Assembly: GCF_022179525.1 (NCBI RefSeq)
Contig: NZ_BPQX01000042.1
Location: forward strand, 1-64,000
Source: Methylobacterium persicinum
GTDB lineage: Bacteria > Pseudomonadota > Alphaproteobacteria > Rhizobiales > Beijerinckiaceae
Reading direction: 5' to 3'
DNA: 64,000 bases
The notes beneath the pieces are model-generated. The model had not been told where the DNA came from. It did not search any database and saw only the letters and a list, made by a program, of their open reading frames with translations. A program made the position numbers and the translations under genes. Below, one piece after another: positions 42,332 through 50,673 of this stretch; positions within the stretch are counted from its first letter, which is position 1; every line of letters starts with the position of its first letter.

Positions 42332-42984
42332 GGCTTGCTCTTCCCGCCCGGGGCGAGGGCAAGGCCGGTGCCGATCATCGCATCGCGGGTGACGAGGGAG
42401 GCCAGGGCCTCCTCGGTTAGGCCCTCGGTCCCGGCCGGCCGCATGGGCAGCACCATGAAGCGCGTCTCTGCCGTGGAATCCCATACCGCGATGCGCGTCG
42501 TCGCCGGGAGGGCGACGCCGAACTCCTCAAGCACCCCGCGGGGATCGATCACCGCCCGGGCCCGGTAGGCCGGCGCCTTGTACCAGACCGGCGGCAGTCC
42601 CAGCACCGGCCAGGGGTAGCAGGAGCACAGCGTGCACACGACCATGTTGTGCGTCTCGGGTGTGTTTTCGACCACCACCATGTGCTCGCCGCCGCGGCCG
42701 CCGATGCCGAGTTCGGCGATGGCCGGCGTCGCATCCGCCAGCAGCCTTTCGCGGTAGGCCGGATCGACCCAGGCCCGCGCGACGACCCGCGCGCCGAGAT
42801 GCGGACCCACCTTGGTCTCGTACATCTCCACCAGGGCGTCGAGGGCTGCGGGATCGACGTAACCCTTCTCGACGAGGAGGGATTCCAGCGCCCTGACACG
42901 CGCCTCGACGGGCGCGAGATCGCTGCCGTGATCGTGATCGCCCCCGTGATGATGGGGGGCGGAATGCCCGTGATCGTGCGCCAT
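42328..42984 (-). CDS. nthA: Nitrile hydratase alpha subunit, cobalt-type
   Basis: A 218-residue catalytic subunit. The metal-binding motif is [13 protein letters not shown]; Thr in C-T-L-C-S-C is typical of cobalt (not iron) enzymes, and the second and third Cys are normally oxidised. The N-terminus [20 protein letters not shown] is strikingly His/Asp-rich and could bind or store metal. The start is ATG 42984; an upstream ATG at 43032 would add 16 residues. It is the first gene of the operon. Confidence 0.95.
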   Translation of the reverse strand: MAHDHGHSAPHHHGGDHDHGSDLAPVEARVRALESLLVEKGYVDPAALDALVEMYETKVGPHLGARVVARAWVDPAYRERLLADATPAIAELGIGGRGGEHMVVVENTPETHNMVVCTLCSCYPWPVLGLPPVWYKAPAYRARAVIDPRGVLEEFGVALPATTRIAVWDSTAETRFMVLPMRPAGTEGLTEEALASLVTRDAMIGTGLALAPGGKSKP

Positions 42985-43169
42985 GCCTCTGCCCTCTGCC
43001 GGAGAATGCACCCTGCCTCCGGTTAAGGCCACCCCGCGAATGGAAGGCCAAGGTTCGGGGAACCGGGACGATCCGGCAAATGCTGACGGGCCTGTTTAGC
43101 AACGGTTCAGCGAAGGCGACCTAGGAAACTTCGATAGTCTTCAAAATGCAATATACAGGAGGCGAGCGG

Positions 43170-43883
43170 ATGGCTGTCGAACTGCCCGATACTCCAGGGG
43201 AATTTTCCTTAAAACGCGAACGGTCGAGCACGGCCCATGACGTCGGACGGCATCTGGCTGCGCCCCTGCGCGATTATTTCGCCGTGACGCAAAACGATCC
43301 GGTGCCCGATCGGCTGTCCGGCCTCGTGGGCTGGCTCGAAACCCTGTTCAGGGAGATCGATGCCGCCGCCGCCTTCGACTTCCGCAGCGACATCATCAAC
43401 GCGCTTCCGGCCCTGCGGACCTTTGCCCTCTCGCTCTGCGGGGACGGGACCCGGGCGGACGACCTCGTGCAGGAGGCCTTCGCCCGGGCCTGGGCTAACC
43501 AGCACCGTTTTCGCCCCGGCACCAACTTCACCGCCTGGGTCTTCACGATCCTGCGGAACCTCTTCTACTCGGATCTGCGCAAGGCCAAGCGCGAGGTGGA
43601 GGATGCCGACGGCGCCCATGCCGCGCGCCTCGTCGCCCTGTCCGACCAGGAGGATGCCAGCACCCTAACCGCCGTGCGGGACCGTCTGAATCGCCTGCCC
43701 GCCGCGCAACGCGAGGCGCTGCTGTTGGTGGGTGCGGAGGGCTTCACCTACGAGGAGGCCGCGGATCGGATCGGCTGCCAGGTCGGCACCGTGAAGAGCC
43801 GCGTGAGCCGCGCGAGGGCGACCCTGTTAGCGGGCCTCGACTTCGCGGTGATCGATGGCGCGGGCCGATCGGCCTTCGGCTGA
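43170..43883 (+). CDS. EcfG-type sigma factor with an N-terminal NepR-like segment
   Basis: A 237-residue protein. Residues about 66-237 are an EcfG (ECF15) sigma factor of the general stress response: region 2 with ALRTFALSLCGDGTRADDLV and WVFTILRNLFYSD, region 4 with EGFTYEEAADRIGCQVGT and VKSRVSRARATL. Residues about 25-60 resemble the anti-sigma factor NepR: PLRDYFAVTQNDPVPDRL followed by GLVGWLETL fits LR-x-Y/F-x(6)-PVPDR-hydrophobic-x2-L-x3-LE. A fused NepR could self-inhibit the sigma. The start is ATG 43170 after AGGAGGCGAGCGG; ATG 43146 has none. No PhyR or separate NepR gene is nearby. Confidence 0.85.
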   Translation: MAVELPDTPGEFSLKRERSSTAHDVGRHLAAPLRDYFAVTQNDPVPDRLSGLVGWLETLFREIDAAAAFDFRSDIINALPALRTFALSLCGDGTRADDLVQEAFARAWANQHRFRPGTNFTAWVFTILRNLFYSDLRKAKREVEDADGAHAARLVALSDQEDASTLTAVRDRLNRLPAAQREALLLVGAEGFTYEEAADRIGCQVGTVKSRVSRARATLLAGLDFAVIDGAGRSAFG

Positions 43884-44030
43884 CGCGGCTGGGTCAGCTC
43901 CGCAAGACCCGCGCCACGAGCTGTGCCGAAGCGGAGGGGAACAGCGGCGCGGTTCTGCATCGGCGGCCCCTTGCGCCCAGGCTCCGCCGTGCCACGATGA
44001 GTGGATTTCGCGGGTTCTGGGAGGACAGGC

Positions 44031-45611
44031 GTGGCTGAACCGACGACGGAGGCGGCGGCTGCGCCGATGAATGGCGCCGAAAGTCTGGTACGCACCCTGG
44101 TGGCGGGGGGTGTCGAGGTCTGCTTCACCAATCCCGGCACGTCCGAGATGCATTTCGTGGCCGCCCTCGACCGGGTGGAAGGAATGCGCTGCGTGCTCTG
44201 CCTGTTCGAGGGCGGCGCCACGGGCGCGGCGGACGGCTACGCCCGCATGGCCGACAAGCCGGCCTCGACCCTGCTCCATCTCGGCCCCGGCCTCGCCAAC
44301 GGGCTCGCCAACCTGCACAACGCCCGGCGGGCGCGCTCGCCCCTGGTGAACATCGTCGGCGAACACGCCACCTATCACCGGGAATACGACGCGCCCCTCA
44401 CCTCCGACATCGAGGGGTTGGCCCGCCCGATGTCGGCGTGGCTGCGCACGGGCATGAGTGCGGAGGCCATCGGCCGGGATGGCGCCGACGCCATCGCCGC
44501 CGCCCGCACGGCGCCGGGGCAGGTCGCGACCCTCATCCTGCCGGCCAACACCGCCTGGGACCCCGGCACCGGCGTCGCCCCCGTTCCGCCGGTGCCTGAC
44601 CGGGCGCGCGTCACAGACGATGCGGTCGCGGCCGCCGCCGATGCCCTGGCGAGCGGCGAGCCGGTGCTGCTGCACCTCGGCGACCGGGCGGTGCGGGGGG
44701 AAGGCCGTGTTCTGGCGGACCGGATTGCCCGGAAGACGGGGGCGAAGCTCCTTGCCATGACGTCGAATGCGCGGATCGACCGGGGCGCGGGCACAGTGCC
44801 GATCGAGCGTCTGCCCTATCCGATCGACCAAGCCATCGAGGCCCTGAAGGGCTTCCGGCACATCATCCTCGTGGGCGCGACCCGGCCTGTCGGCTTCTTC
44901 GCCTACCCCGGCAAGCCGAGCCTGCTCGCTCCCGAGGGCTGCCGCACGCACACCCTCGCGACGCCGGAAGACGACCAGATCGACGCGCTGGAACGCCTCG
45001 CCGAAGCCGTGAACGCCCCTGAGGTCGCGCTGCCCGACCTCGGCACGCGGCCGGAGATCCCGACCTCCGGCGCCCTCGAGCAGGATGCCATCGGGGCGGT
45101 GATCGGCGCCCTGATCCCGGAGGGGGCTATCATCTGCGACGAGTCGCTGACCACGGGCCGCAACTTCTTCGGCCTCACCAAGGCCAGCGCGCCGCATACC
45201 TGGCTCCAGCTCAGCGGCGGCTCAATCGGCGTCGGTATTCCCATGGCGACGGGGGCCGCCGTGGCCTGCCCCGACCGCAAGGTGATCAATCTGCAGGCGG
45301 ATGGCAGCGGCCTCTACACGGTGCAGGCGCTCTGGACGCAGGCCCGCGAGCGACTCGACGTCGTGACGGTGATCTGGTCGAACCGCGCCTACGCGATCCT
45401 GCGGGGGGAACTCGCCAATGTCGGCGCCCTCAATCCCGGCCCCAAGGCCATCGGGATGCTGAGCCTCGACAATCCGGCGATCGACTGGGTTTCCCTGGCC
45501 CGCGGTTTCGGCGTCGACGGGCGCCGGGTCGAGACCCTTGCGCAATTCACCGATGCCCTGAAGCACGGGCTCGCCGAGCGGGGGCCTTTTCTGATCGAAG
45601 TGGTGCTGTGA
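44031..45611 (+). CDS. ThDP-dependent enzyme of the acetolactate synthase/benzoylformate decarboxylase family
   Basis: A 526-residue three-domain ThDP enzyme. The catalytic Glu is in LFEGGATGAADGYARM, the N-terminal motif is CFTNPGTSEMHFVAALD and the C-terminal cofactor motif is LQADGSGLYTVQALW with the following SNRAYA. It is often labelled acetolactate synthase large subunit, but no small subunit is present and the genomic context is a hydrolase operon, so decarboxylation or carboligation of a 2-keto acid product is more likely. GTG 44031 follows GGGAGGACAGGC. It overlaps the next gene by four bases. Confidence 0.85.
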   Translation: MAEPTTEAAAAPMNGAESLVRTLVAGGVEVCFTNPGTSEMHFVAALDRVEGMRCVLCLFEGGATGAADGYARMADKPASTLLHLGPGLANGLANLHNARRARSPLVNIVGEHATYHREYDAPLTSDIEGLARPMSAWLRTGMSAEAIGRDGADAIAAARTAPGQVATLILPANTAWDPGTGVAPVPPVPDRARVTDDAVAAAADALASGEPVLLHLGDRAVRGEGRVLADRIARKTGAKLLAMTSNARIDRGAGTVPIERLPYPIDQAIEALKGFRHIILVGATRPVGFFAYPGKPSLLAPEGCRTHTLATPEDDQIDALERLAEAVNAPEVALPDLGTRPEIPTSGALEQDAIGAVIGALIPEGAIICDESLTTGRNFFGLTKASAPHTWLQLSGGSIGVGIPMATGAAVACPDRKVINLQADGSGLYTVQALWTQARERLDVVTVIWSNRAYAILRGELANVGALNPGPKAIGMLSLDNPAIDWVSLARGFGVDGRRVETLAQFTDALKHGLAERGPFLIEVVL

Positions 45612-47953
45612 GCGCGGGCTTCACCCTGCCGGGCCTCACCGGGCCGGCCGAGATCCGCATCGACCGCTGGGGCCTCGCCCATATCCGCGCGGGGAGCGCC
45701 CTCGACGCCTTCCGCGTCCAGGGCTTCAACGCCGCCCGCGACCGGCTCTGGCAGCTGGACCTGTGGCGCAAGCGGGGGCTCGGGCTCCTGGCCGCGGATT
45801 TCGGCCCGGGCTTCCTCGCCCAGGACCGGGCCGCGCGCCTGTTTCTCTACCGGGGCGACATGGCGGCCGAATGGGCGGCCTACGGACCGCAGGATACGAA
45901 GGCGATCGTCACCGCCTTCGTGGGCGGCCTCAACGCCTTCATCGGCCTGACCGCCAAGCGGCCCGATCTGCTCCCGCCGGAATTCGCCGTGACGGGTACT
46001 GCGCCCGCCCTCTGGGCACCGGAGGACGTGGTGCGGATCCGCAGCCACGGGTTGGTGCGCAACGTCCTGTCCGAGGTGGCCCGGGCGAAGGTGCTCGCCC
46101 GGGGCGGGGGCCTCGCCACGGACGACCTGCGCAAGCGCCTGAGCCCGCCCCACGACGTCGTCGTGCCGGAGGGGCTCGACGCCGCCGACTGGCCCGACGA
46201 TCTGCTCGACGTGTTCCGCCTCGCCACCGCGCAGGTGACCTTCACGCCGGAGCGGATGGCGGCGACCCGTGCCGAGGCCTGGGCTTGGTGCAAGGTGGAC
46301 GCTTACGGCGCCGTGTGCCGGACGGGGGCTCCGGTGCCGCCCGAGCCCGCTGAGGGCTCGAACAACTGGGTCGTCGGGCCTAGACGCACCGATACCGAGC
46401 GGCCGATCCTCGCGAGCGATCCGCACCGGGTCTACCTGAACCCGTCCCTGCGCTACGCCGTGCATCTGACCGCGCCCGGCCTCGACGTGATCGGCGCCGG
46501 GGAGCCCGCCCTGCCCGGCATTTCCATCGGCCATAACGGCCATGCCGCCTTCAGCCTGACCATCGCGCCGATGGATCAGGAGGACCTTTTCGTCTGCGAG
46601 AAGCATCCCGACGACCCGGACCTCGTGCGCCGGGACGAGGGTTGGGAGCGCATCCTCCGCATCGCCGACACCATCCCCGTCCGGGGCGAGGCCGCCGAGC
46701 CTGTCACCCTGGCCTTCACCCGCCAGGGGCCGGTCATCGCGGAGGATGCAACCCGGGCCTTCGCCCTCGCCACAGTGTGGTCCGCACCGGGGGCGGCTGC
46801 CTATCTCGGCAGCCTCGCTTATCTCGGAGCGACCACCCCGGAGGCCTTCGGGGACGCCCTTCGCCACTGGTCGGCGCCCTCCGTGAACCAACTCTACGCC
46901 GATTGTGACGGTCGGATCGCGTGGTTCATGGCCGGCAAGGCGCCCCGGCGCCCGGCCCATGACGGCCTGCTCCCCGTGCCGGGGGACGGGCGGTTCGATT
47001 GGGATGGTTTCCACAATGCCGCCGCCCTTCCCCGCGCCATCGACCCTGTCGAGGGCTGGCTTGCCACCGCCAACGAGATGAACCTGCCCCCCGGCTACCC
47101 GGCCGGGGAGCGGAAGCTCGGATTCGAATGGCACGAGCCGTGGCGGGCGAACCGCATCCGCTCCGTGCTCGGCGGCCAGGAGGCGCACGGCATCGCCGAT
47201 TCGCAGGCCCTGCAGGCGGACGCCTTCTCCGAGCCGGCCCTACGGATCGCCAGCATCGCCTGCGCCATGCCAGCGGGGGACCGGGCGGAGATCCGCGCCG
47301 CGCAGGACATGCTCCGGGGTTTCGACGGCACCCTCGCCGCCGGCAGTGCCGCCGCCGCCCTGGTGGAGGTGCTCTGGGTCCGCCACCTGCGCCCGGCCCT
47401 GATCGCGGCGCTGGTCCCTGATCCGGCCATCCGGCGCCTGATCCCGCCCGGCGACGCCGAAAGCCTGATTCAGGGGCTGGAAAGCCGCCTCGCACCCGGG
47501 CGGCGCGACGAACTTTTGGCCGATACCCTCGCGGCGGCATGGGCGACTTGCCGGGATAAGATGGGCGACGATCCGGACGCCTGGACATGGGGGCGGATAC
47601 ACCGGGCCCTGTTTACCCATCCCCTCTCGCCCCTCGGGGCCGGTGGCGGCTGGGATGTCGGCCCGTTTGCCCTCGGCGGGGCCGGGGCAAGCCCGATGCA
47701 TGCCGAGTACCGGACCGACACGTTCCGCATCACGAACGGGGCGTCGTTCCGCATGGTGGTGGATGTCGGCGCCTGGGACCGCTCGGTCTTCGTCAACGTT
47801 CCCGGCCAATCGGGCGACCCGCGCAGCCCGCATTACCGCGACCTTGCGGAGGTCTGGTCCCGCCAAGAGCACGTCCCGATGCCCTACTCGCCGGGAGCCG
47901 TGGAGGCTGCGACGCGGGACACGATCCTCCTCACCCCGGCAACCGGCGCATGA
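45608..47953 (+). CDS. Penicillin acylase-family Ntn hydrolase without signal peptide
   Basis: A 781-residue homologue of penicillin/acylhomoserine-lactone acylases, which cleave amide bonds after autocatalytic processing. The predicted nucleophile is Ser251 in PAEGSNNWVVGP, where the beta chain should begin; SDPHRVYLNPSLRY and GHNGHAAFSLT follow. Most family members are exported, but here the protein starts MSAGFTLPGLTGPAEIRID with no signal peptide, so it should be cytosolic. It starts at GTG 45608 in a GTGA overlap with the ThDP gene. Confidence 0.9.
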   Translation: MSAGFTLPGLTGPAEIRIDRWGLAHIRAGSALDAFRVQGFNAARDRLWQLDLWRKRGLGLLAADFGPGFLAQDRAARLFLYRGDMAAEWAAYGPQDTKAIVTAFVGGLNAFIGLTAKRPDLLPPEFAVTGTAPALWAPEDVVRIRSHGLVRNVLSEVARAKVLARGGGLATDDLRKRLSPPHDVVVPEGLDAADWPDDLLDVFRLATAQVTFTPERMAATRAEAWAWCKVDAYGAVCRTGAPVPPEPAEGSNNWVVGPRRTDTERPILASDPHRVYLNPSLRYAVHLTAPGLDVIGAGEPALPGISIGHNGHAAFSLTIAPMDQEDLFVCEKHPDDPDLVRRDEGWERILRIADTIPVRGEAAEPVTLAFTRQGPVIAEDATRAFALATVWSAPGAAAYLGSLAYLGATTPEAFGDALRHWSAPSVNQLYADCDGRIAWFMAGKAPRRPAHDGLLPVPGDGRFDWDGFHNAAALPRAIDPVEGWLATANEMNLPPGYPAGERKLGFEWHEPWRANRIRSVLGGQEAHGIADSQALQADAFSEPALRIASIACAMPAGDRAEIRAAQDMLRGFDGTLAAGSAAAALVEVLWVRHLRPALIAALVPDPAIRRLIPPGDAESLIQGLESRLAPGRRDELLADTLAAAWATCRDKMGDDPDAWTWGRIHRALFTHPLSPLGAGGGWDVGPFALGGAGASPMHAEYRTDTFRITNGASFRMVVDVGAWDRSVFVNVPGQSGDPRSPHYRDLAEVWSRQEHVPMPYSPGAVEAATRDTILLTPATGA

Positions 47954-47993
47954 CTTGCTGGTGGCCCGGGCGATTTCATACCAAGGAGACCCC

Positions 47994-49475
47994 TTGAAGC
48001 TCTTCATCGCCGGGCTCGCCACCGAGACCAACACCTTCGCCCCCCTGCCCACCGGCCGCGCGGCCTTCCTGGCCGACTACTCCCGACGGAACGGCACCCG
48101 CGCGCCACCCTCCCTGAGCAATATCGGCCTTAAGGCATGGCGGGAGTTGGCCGAGGCGGACGGGCACGAAGTCGTGGAGAGCATCTCCACCTTCGCCCAG
48201 CCCGGCGGAACGACGCTTCGGGGCGTCTACGAAGAGCTCCGTGACACGCTCCTCGACGATCTGCGCGCCGCCTTGCCCGTGGATGGCGTGCTCCTGTTCA
48301 TGCATGGGGCGATGGTCGCCGAAGGCTACGACGATTGCGAGGGCGACACCCTCGAACAGGTCCGCGCGCTGATCGGGCCGGACGTGACCATCGGGGTTGA
48401 GATCGACCTGCACTGTCACCTCACCGAAGCGATGCGCAGGGCCGCGGACGTGATGGTGATCTATAAGGAATACCCGCACACCGACATCGTGGACCGGGCC
48501 CGGGACCTCTATCCGCTCGTGATCGGGACGGCGGAGCGGCGCATCCGCCCGGTCATGGCCTATGCCGATTGCCGGATGGTCAGCATGTGGCGCACCACCC
48601 GCGAGCCGGTGGCGGGCTTCGTCCGCCGGATGACCGCGCTCGAGGGGCGGGACGGCATCCTCTCCGTCTCCTTCGGCCACGGCTTCCCCTACGCCGACGT
48701 GGCGGATGTCGGCGCGAAGATGCTCGTCGTTGCCGATGGCGACGATGACAGGGCGCAGGCCCTGGCCGACGAACTCGCCGCCGAAGTCTGGGCGATGCGG
48801 GACGCCGCCGCCACCGCCTTCGACACGATCGACGCCGCCATCGATGCGGCCCTGGACTCGGACGACCCCCGGCCGATGGTGCTGGCGGACACCGCCGACA
48901 ACGCCGGCGCTGGCGCGCCCTCCGACAACACGGCGGTCCTCGCGCGGCTCGTTGCCCGCGGGGTGAAGGGGGCCGCGCTGGGGATGATCTGGGACCCCGG
49001 CGCCGTTGGCATCTGCCACGAGGCGGGCCTCGGCGCGACGTTCGACCTGCGGATTGGCGGCAAGTGCGGCGTGACCTCAGGCGAACCGGTGGATCTTCGG
49101 GTAACGGTCCGGGGCCTGTCCGAGGATCACAGCCAGGGCGGCCTCAGCGGCGGGCGGGCGCAACTCGGGCCGGCGGCCTGGGTGGAGGCAAACGGCATCC
49201 ATCTCGTGCTCACGCACAAGCGGCAGCAGCCCTTCGCCCCCGACGCCTTCACCGGCCTCGGCCTGACGCTGGACGACAAGCGCATCGTCGTCGTGAAGTC
49301 GATGCAGCATTTCTATGCCGGCTTCATCCCCTTCGCCTCCACCGTGCGCTACGTGGCAGCGCCCGGCGCGGTGCCCCCGGATTACGGCGCGATTCCCTAC
49401 ACGAAGCGCGATCCGCGCTACTGGCCGCGGGTTGCCGACCCGTTCTCCGCCACCGCCCCGGAGGCTGCCCGATGA
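47994..49475 (+). CDS. M81-family (MlrC-like) metallopeptidase
   Basis: A 493-residue protein of the M81 family, named for microcystinase C, which degrades linearised microcystin and short peptides. Metal-site candidates are VEIDLHCHLTEAM and ADTADNAGAGAPSDNT. The N-terminal MKLFIAGLATETNTFAPL is typical. The start is TTG 47994 preceded by CCAAGGAGACCCC, an excellent ribosome-binding site; the upstream in-frame ATG overlaps the acylase gene and is not credible. It is followed by an M20 peptidase in an ATGA overlap. Confidence 0.92.
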   Translation: MKLFIAGLATETNTFAPLPTGRAAFLADYSRRNGTRAPPSLSNIGLKAWRELAEADGHEVVESISTFAQPGGTTLRGVYEELRDTLLDDLRAALPVDGVLLFMHGAMVAEGYDDCEGDTLEQVRALIGPDVTIGVEIDLHCHLTEAMRRAADVMVIYKEYPHTDIVDRARDLYPLVIGTAERRIRPVMAYADCRMVSMWRTTREPVAGFVRRMTALEGRDGILSVSFGHGFPYADVADVGAKMLVVADGDDDRAQALADELAAEVWAMRDAAATAFDTIDAAIDAALDSDDPRPMVLADTADNAGAGAPSDNTAVLARLVARGVKGAALGMIWDPGAVGICHEAGLGATFDLRIGGKCGVTSGEPVDLRVTVRGLSEDHSQGGLSGGRAQLGPAAWVEANGIHLVLTHKRQQPFAPDAFTGLGLTLDDKRIVVVKSMQHFYAGFIPFASTVRYVAAPGAVPPDYGAIPYTKRDPRYWPRVADPFSATAPEAAR

Positions 49476-50602
49476 CAAGCGCACTGCATGTCGCGCCGGA
49501 CGAGATCTTGGATACCCTGCGGGCCTGGGTGGAGTGCGAAAGCCCGACCCACGATGCGGCGGCGGTGAACCGCATGATGGCCCTGGCCGCCCGCGACCTC
49601 GCCATCGCCGGGGCGCAAGTCGAGACCATCCCCGGCCGCATGGGCCTGGGGGACTGCGTCCGAGCCCGATTCCCCCATCCCCGCCGGGATGAGCCCGGCA
49701 TCCTCGTCCTCGGCCATCTCGACACGGTCCATCCCGTGGGAAGTCTGGCGCACATGCCCTGGCGGATCGAGGGCGACCGGGCTTACGGGCCGGGCGCCCT
49801 CGACATGAAGGGCGGCAATGTCATCGCCCTTGCGGCGATCCGCGCCCTCGCCGCCGCGGGGTCCCGGACACCCCTGCCGGTGACCGTGCTGTTCACCAGC
49901 GACGAGGAGGTGGGAAGTCCCTCGACCCGCGACCTGATCGAGGCCGAGGCCGCGCGCCATGCCTTCGTCCTCGTTCCGGAACCCGGCCAACCCGGTGACG
50001 GTGTCGTCACCGGGCGTTACGCCATCGCCCGATTCCACCTCGAGGCCGTGGGCCGGCCGAGCCATGCCGGCTCATCGCCGGCCGAGGGACGCTCGGCGAT
50101 CCGCGCCATGGCCCGGAAGGTCCTAGCGATCGACGCCCTGTCCGATGCCGACTGCACGGTGTCCACCGGCATCGTCTCGGGCGGGCAATGGGTGAACTGC
50201 GTCCCCACCCTCTGCCGGGGACAGGCCCTCAGCATGGCCAAGCGCCAAGCCGACCTCGACCGCGTCGTAGACCGGATGCTCGCCCTCTGCGGGGAGGAGG
50301 ACGGTGTCTACTTCAGCGTGAGCCGGGGCGTCACGCGCCCTGTCTGGGAGCCGGACGCGGGCACGCTCGCCCTCTACGCCATCGCGAAGGACATCGCCGC
50401 CCGGGCCGGCATCGTGCTCACCCACGGCAGTGCCGGCGGCGGGTCCGACGGCAACTTCACGGGAGCCCTGGGCATCCCGACCCTCGACGGGCTCGGCGCC
50501 CTGGGGCGCGGTTACCATACGCCCGAGGAACACGTGCTGATCGACTCGCTTCCGGGCCGGGCGCGGCTCTTCGCCGGGCTGCTGTTGCGGCTGGGGGCCT
50601 GA
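49472..50602 (+). CDS. M20-family metallopeptidase, glutamate carboxypeptidase-like
   Basis: A 376-residue zinc exopeptidase of the M20/CPG2 type. Metal ligands and catalytic residues are visible in LVLGHLDTVHPVG, GALDMKGGNVIA, FTSDEEVGSPST and the C-terminal HTPEEHVLIDSL. The dimerisation domain lies between. It is likely to remove an acyl or amino acid group from a small amide or dipeptide. ATG 49472 overlaps the M81 stop by four bases; it is the last gene of the operon and converges with the amidase. Confidence 0.94.
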   Translation: MTSALHVAPDEILDTLRAWVECESPTHDAAAVNRMMALAARDLAIAGAQVETIPGRMGLGDCVRARFPHPRRDEPGILVLGHLDTVHPVGSLAHMPWRIEGDRAYGPGALDMKGGNVIALAAIRALAAAGSRTPLPVTVLFTSDEEVGSPSTRDLIEAEAARHAFVLVPEPGQPGDGVVTGRYAIARFHLEAVGRPSHAGSSPAEGRSAIRAMARKVLAIDALSDADCTVSTGIVSGGQWVNCVPTLCRGQALSMAKRQADLDRVVDRMLALCGEEDGVYFSVSRGVTRPVWEPDAGTLALYAIAKDIAARAGIVLTHGSAGGGSDGNFTGALGIPTLDGLGALGRGYHTPEEHVLIDSLPGRARLFAGLLLRLGA

Positions 50603-50673
50603 CGCTCGGCAGGCCGTCGTCGCTCCTCCAATCCTTTCTCCTTGTCCCGCCATTGCCCCCGGGACCGGACGGG

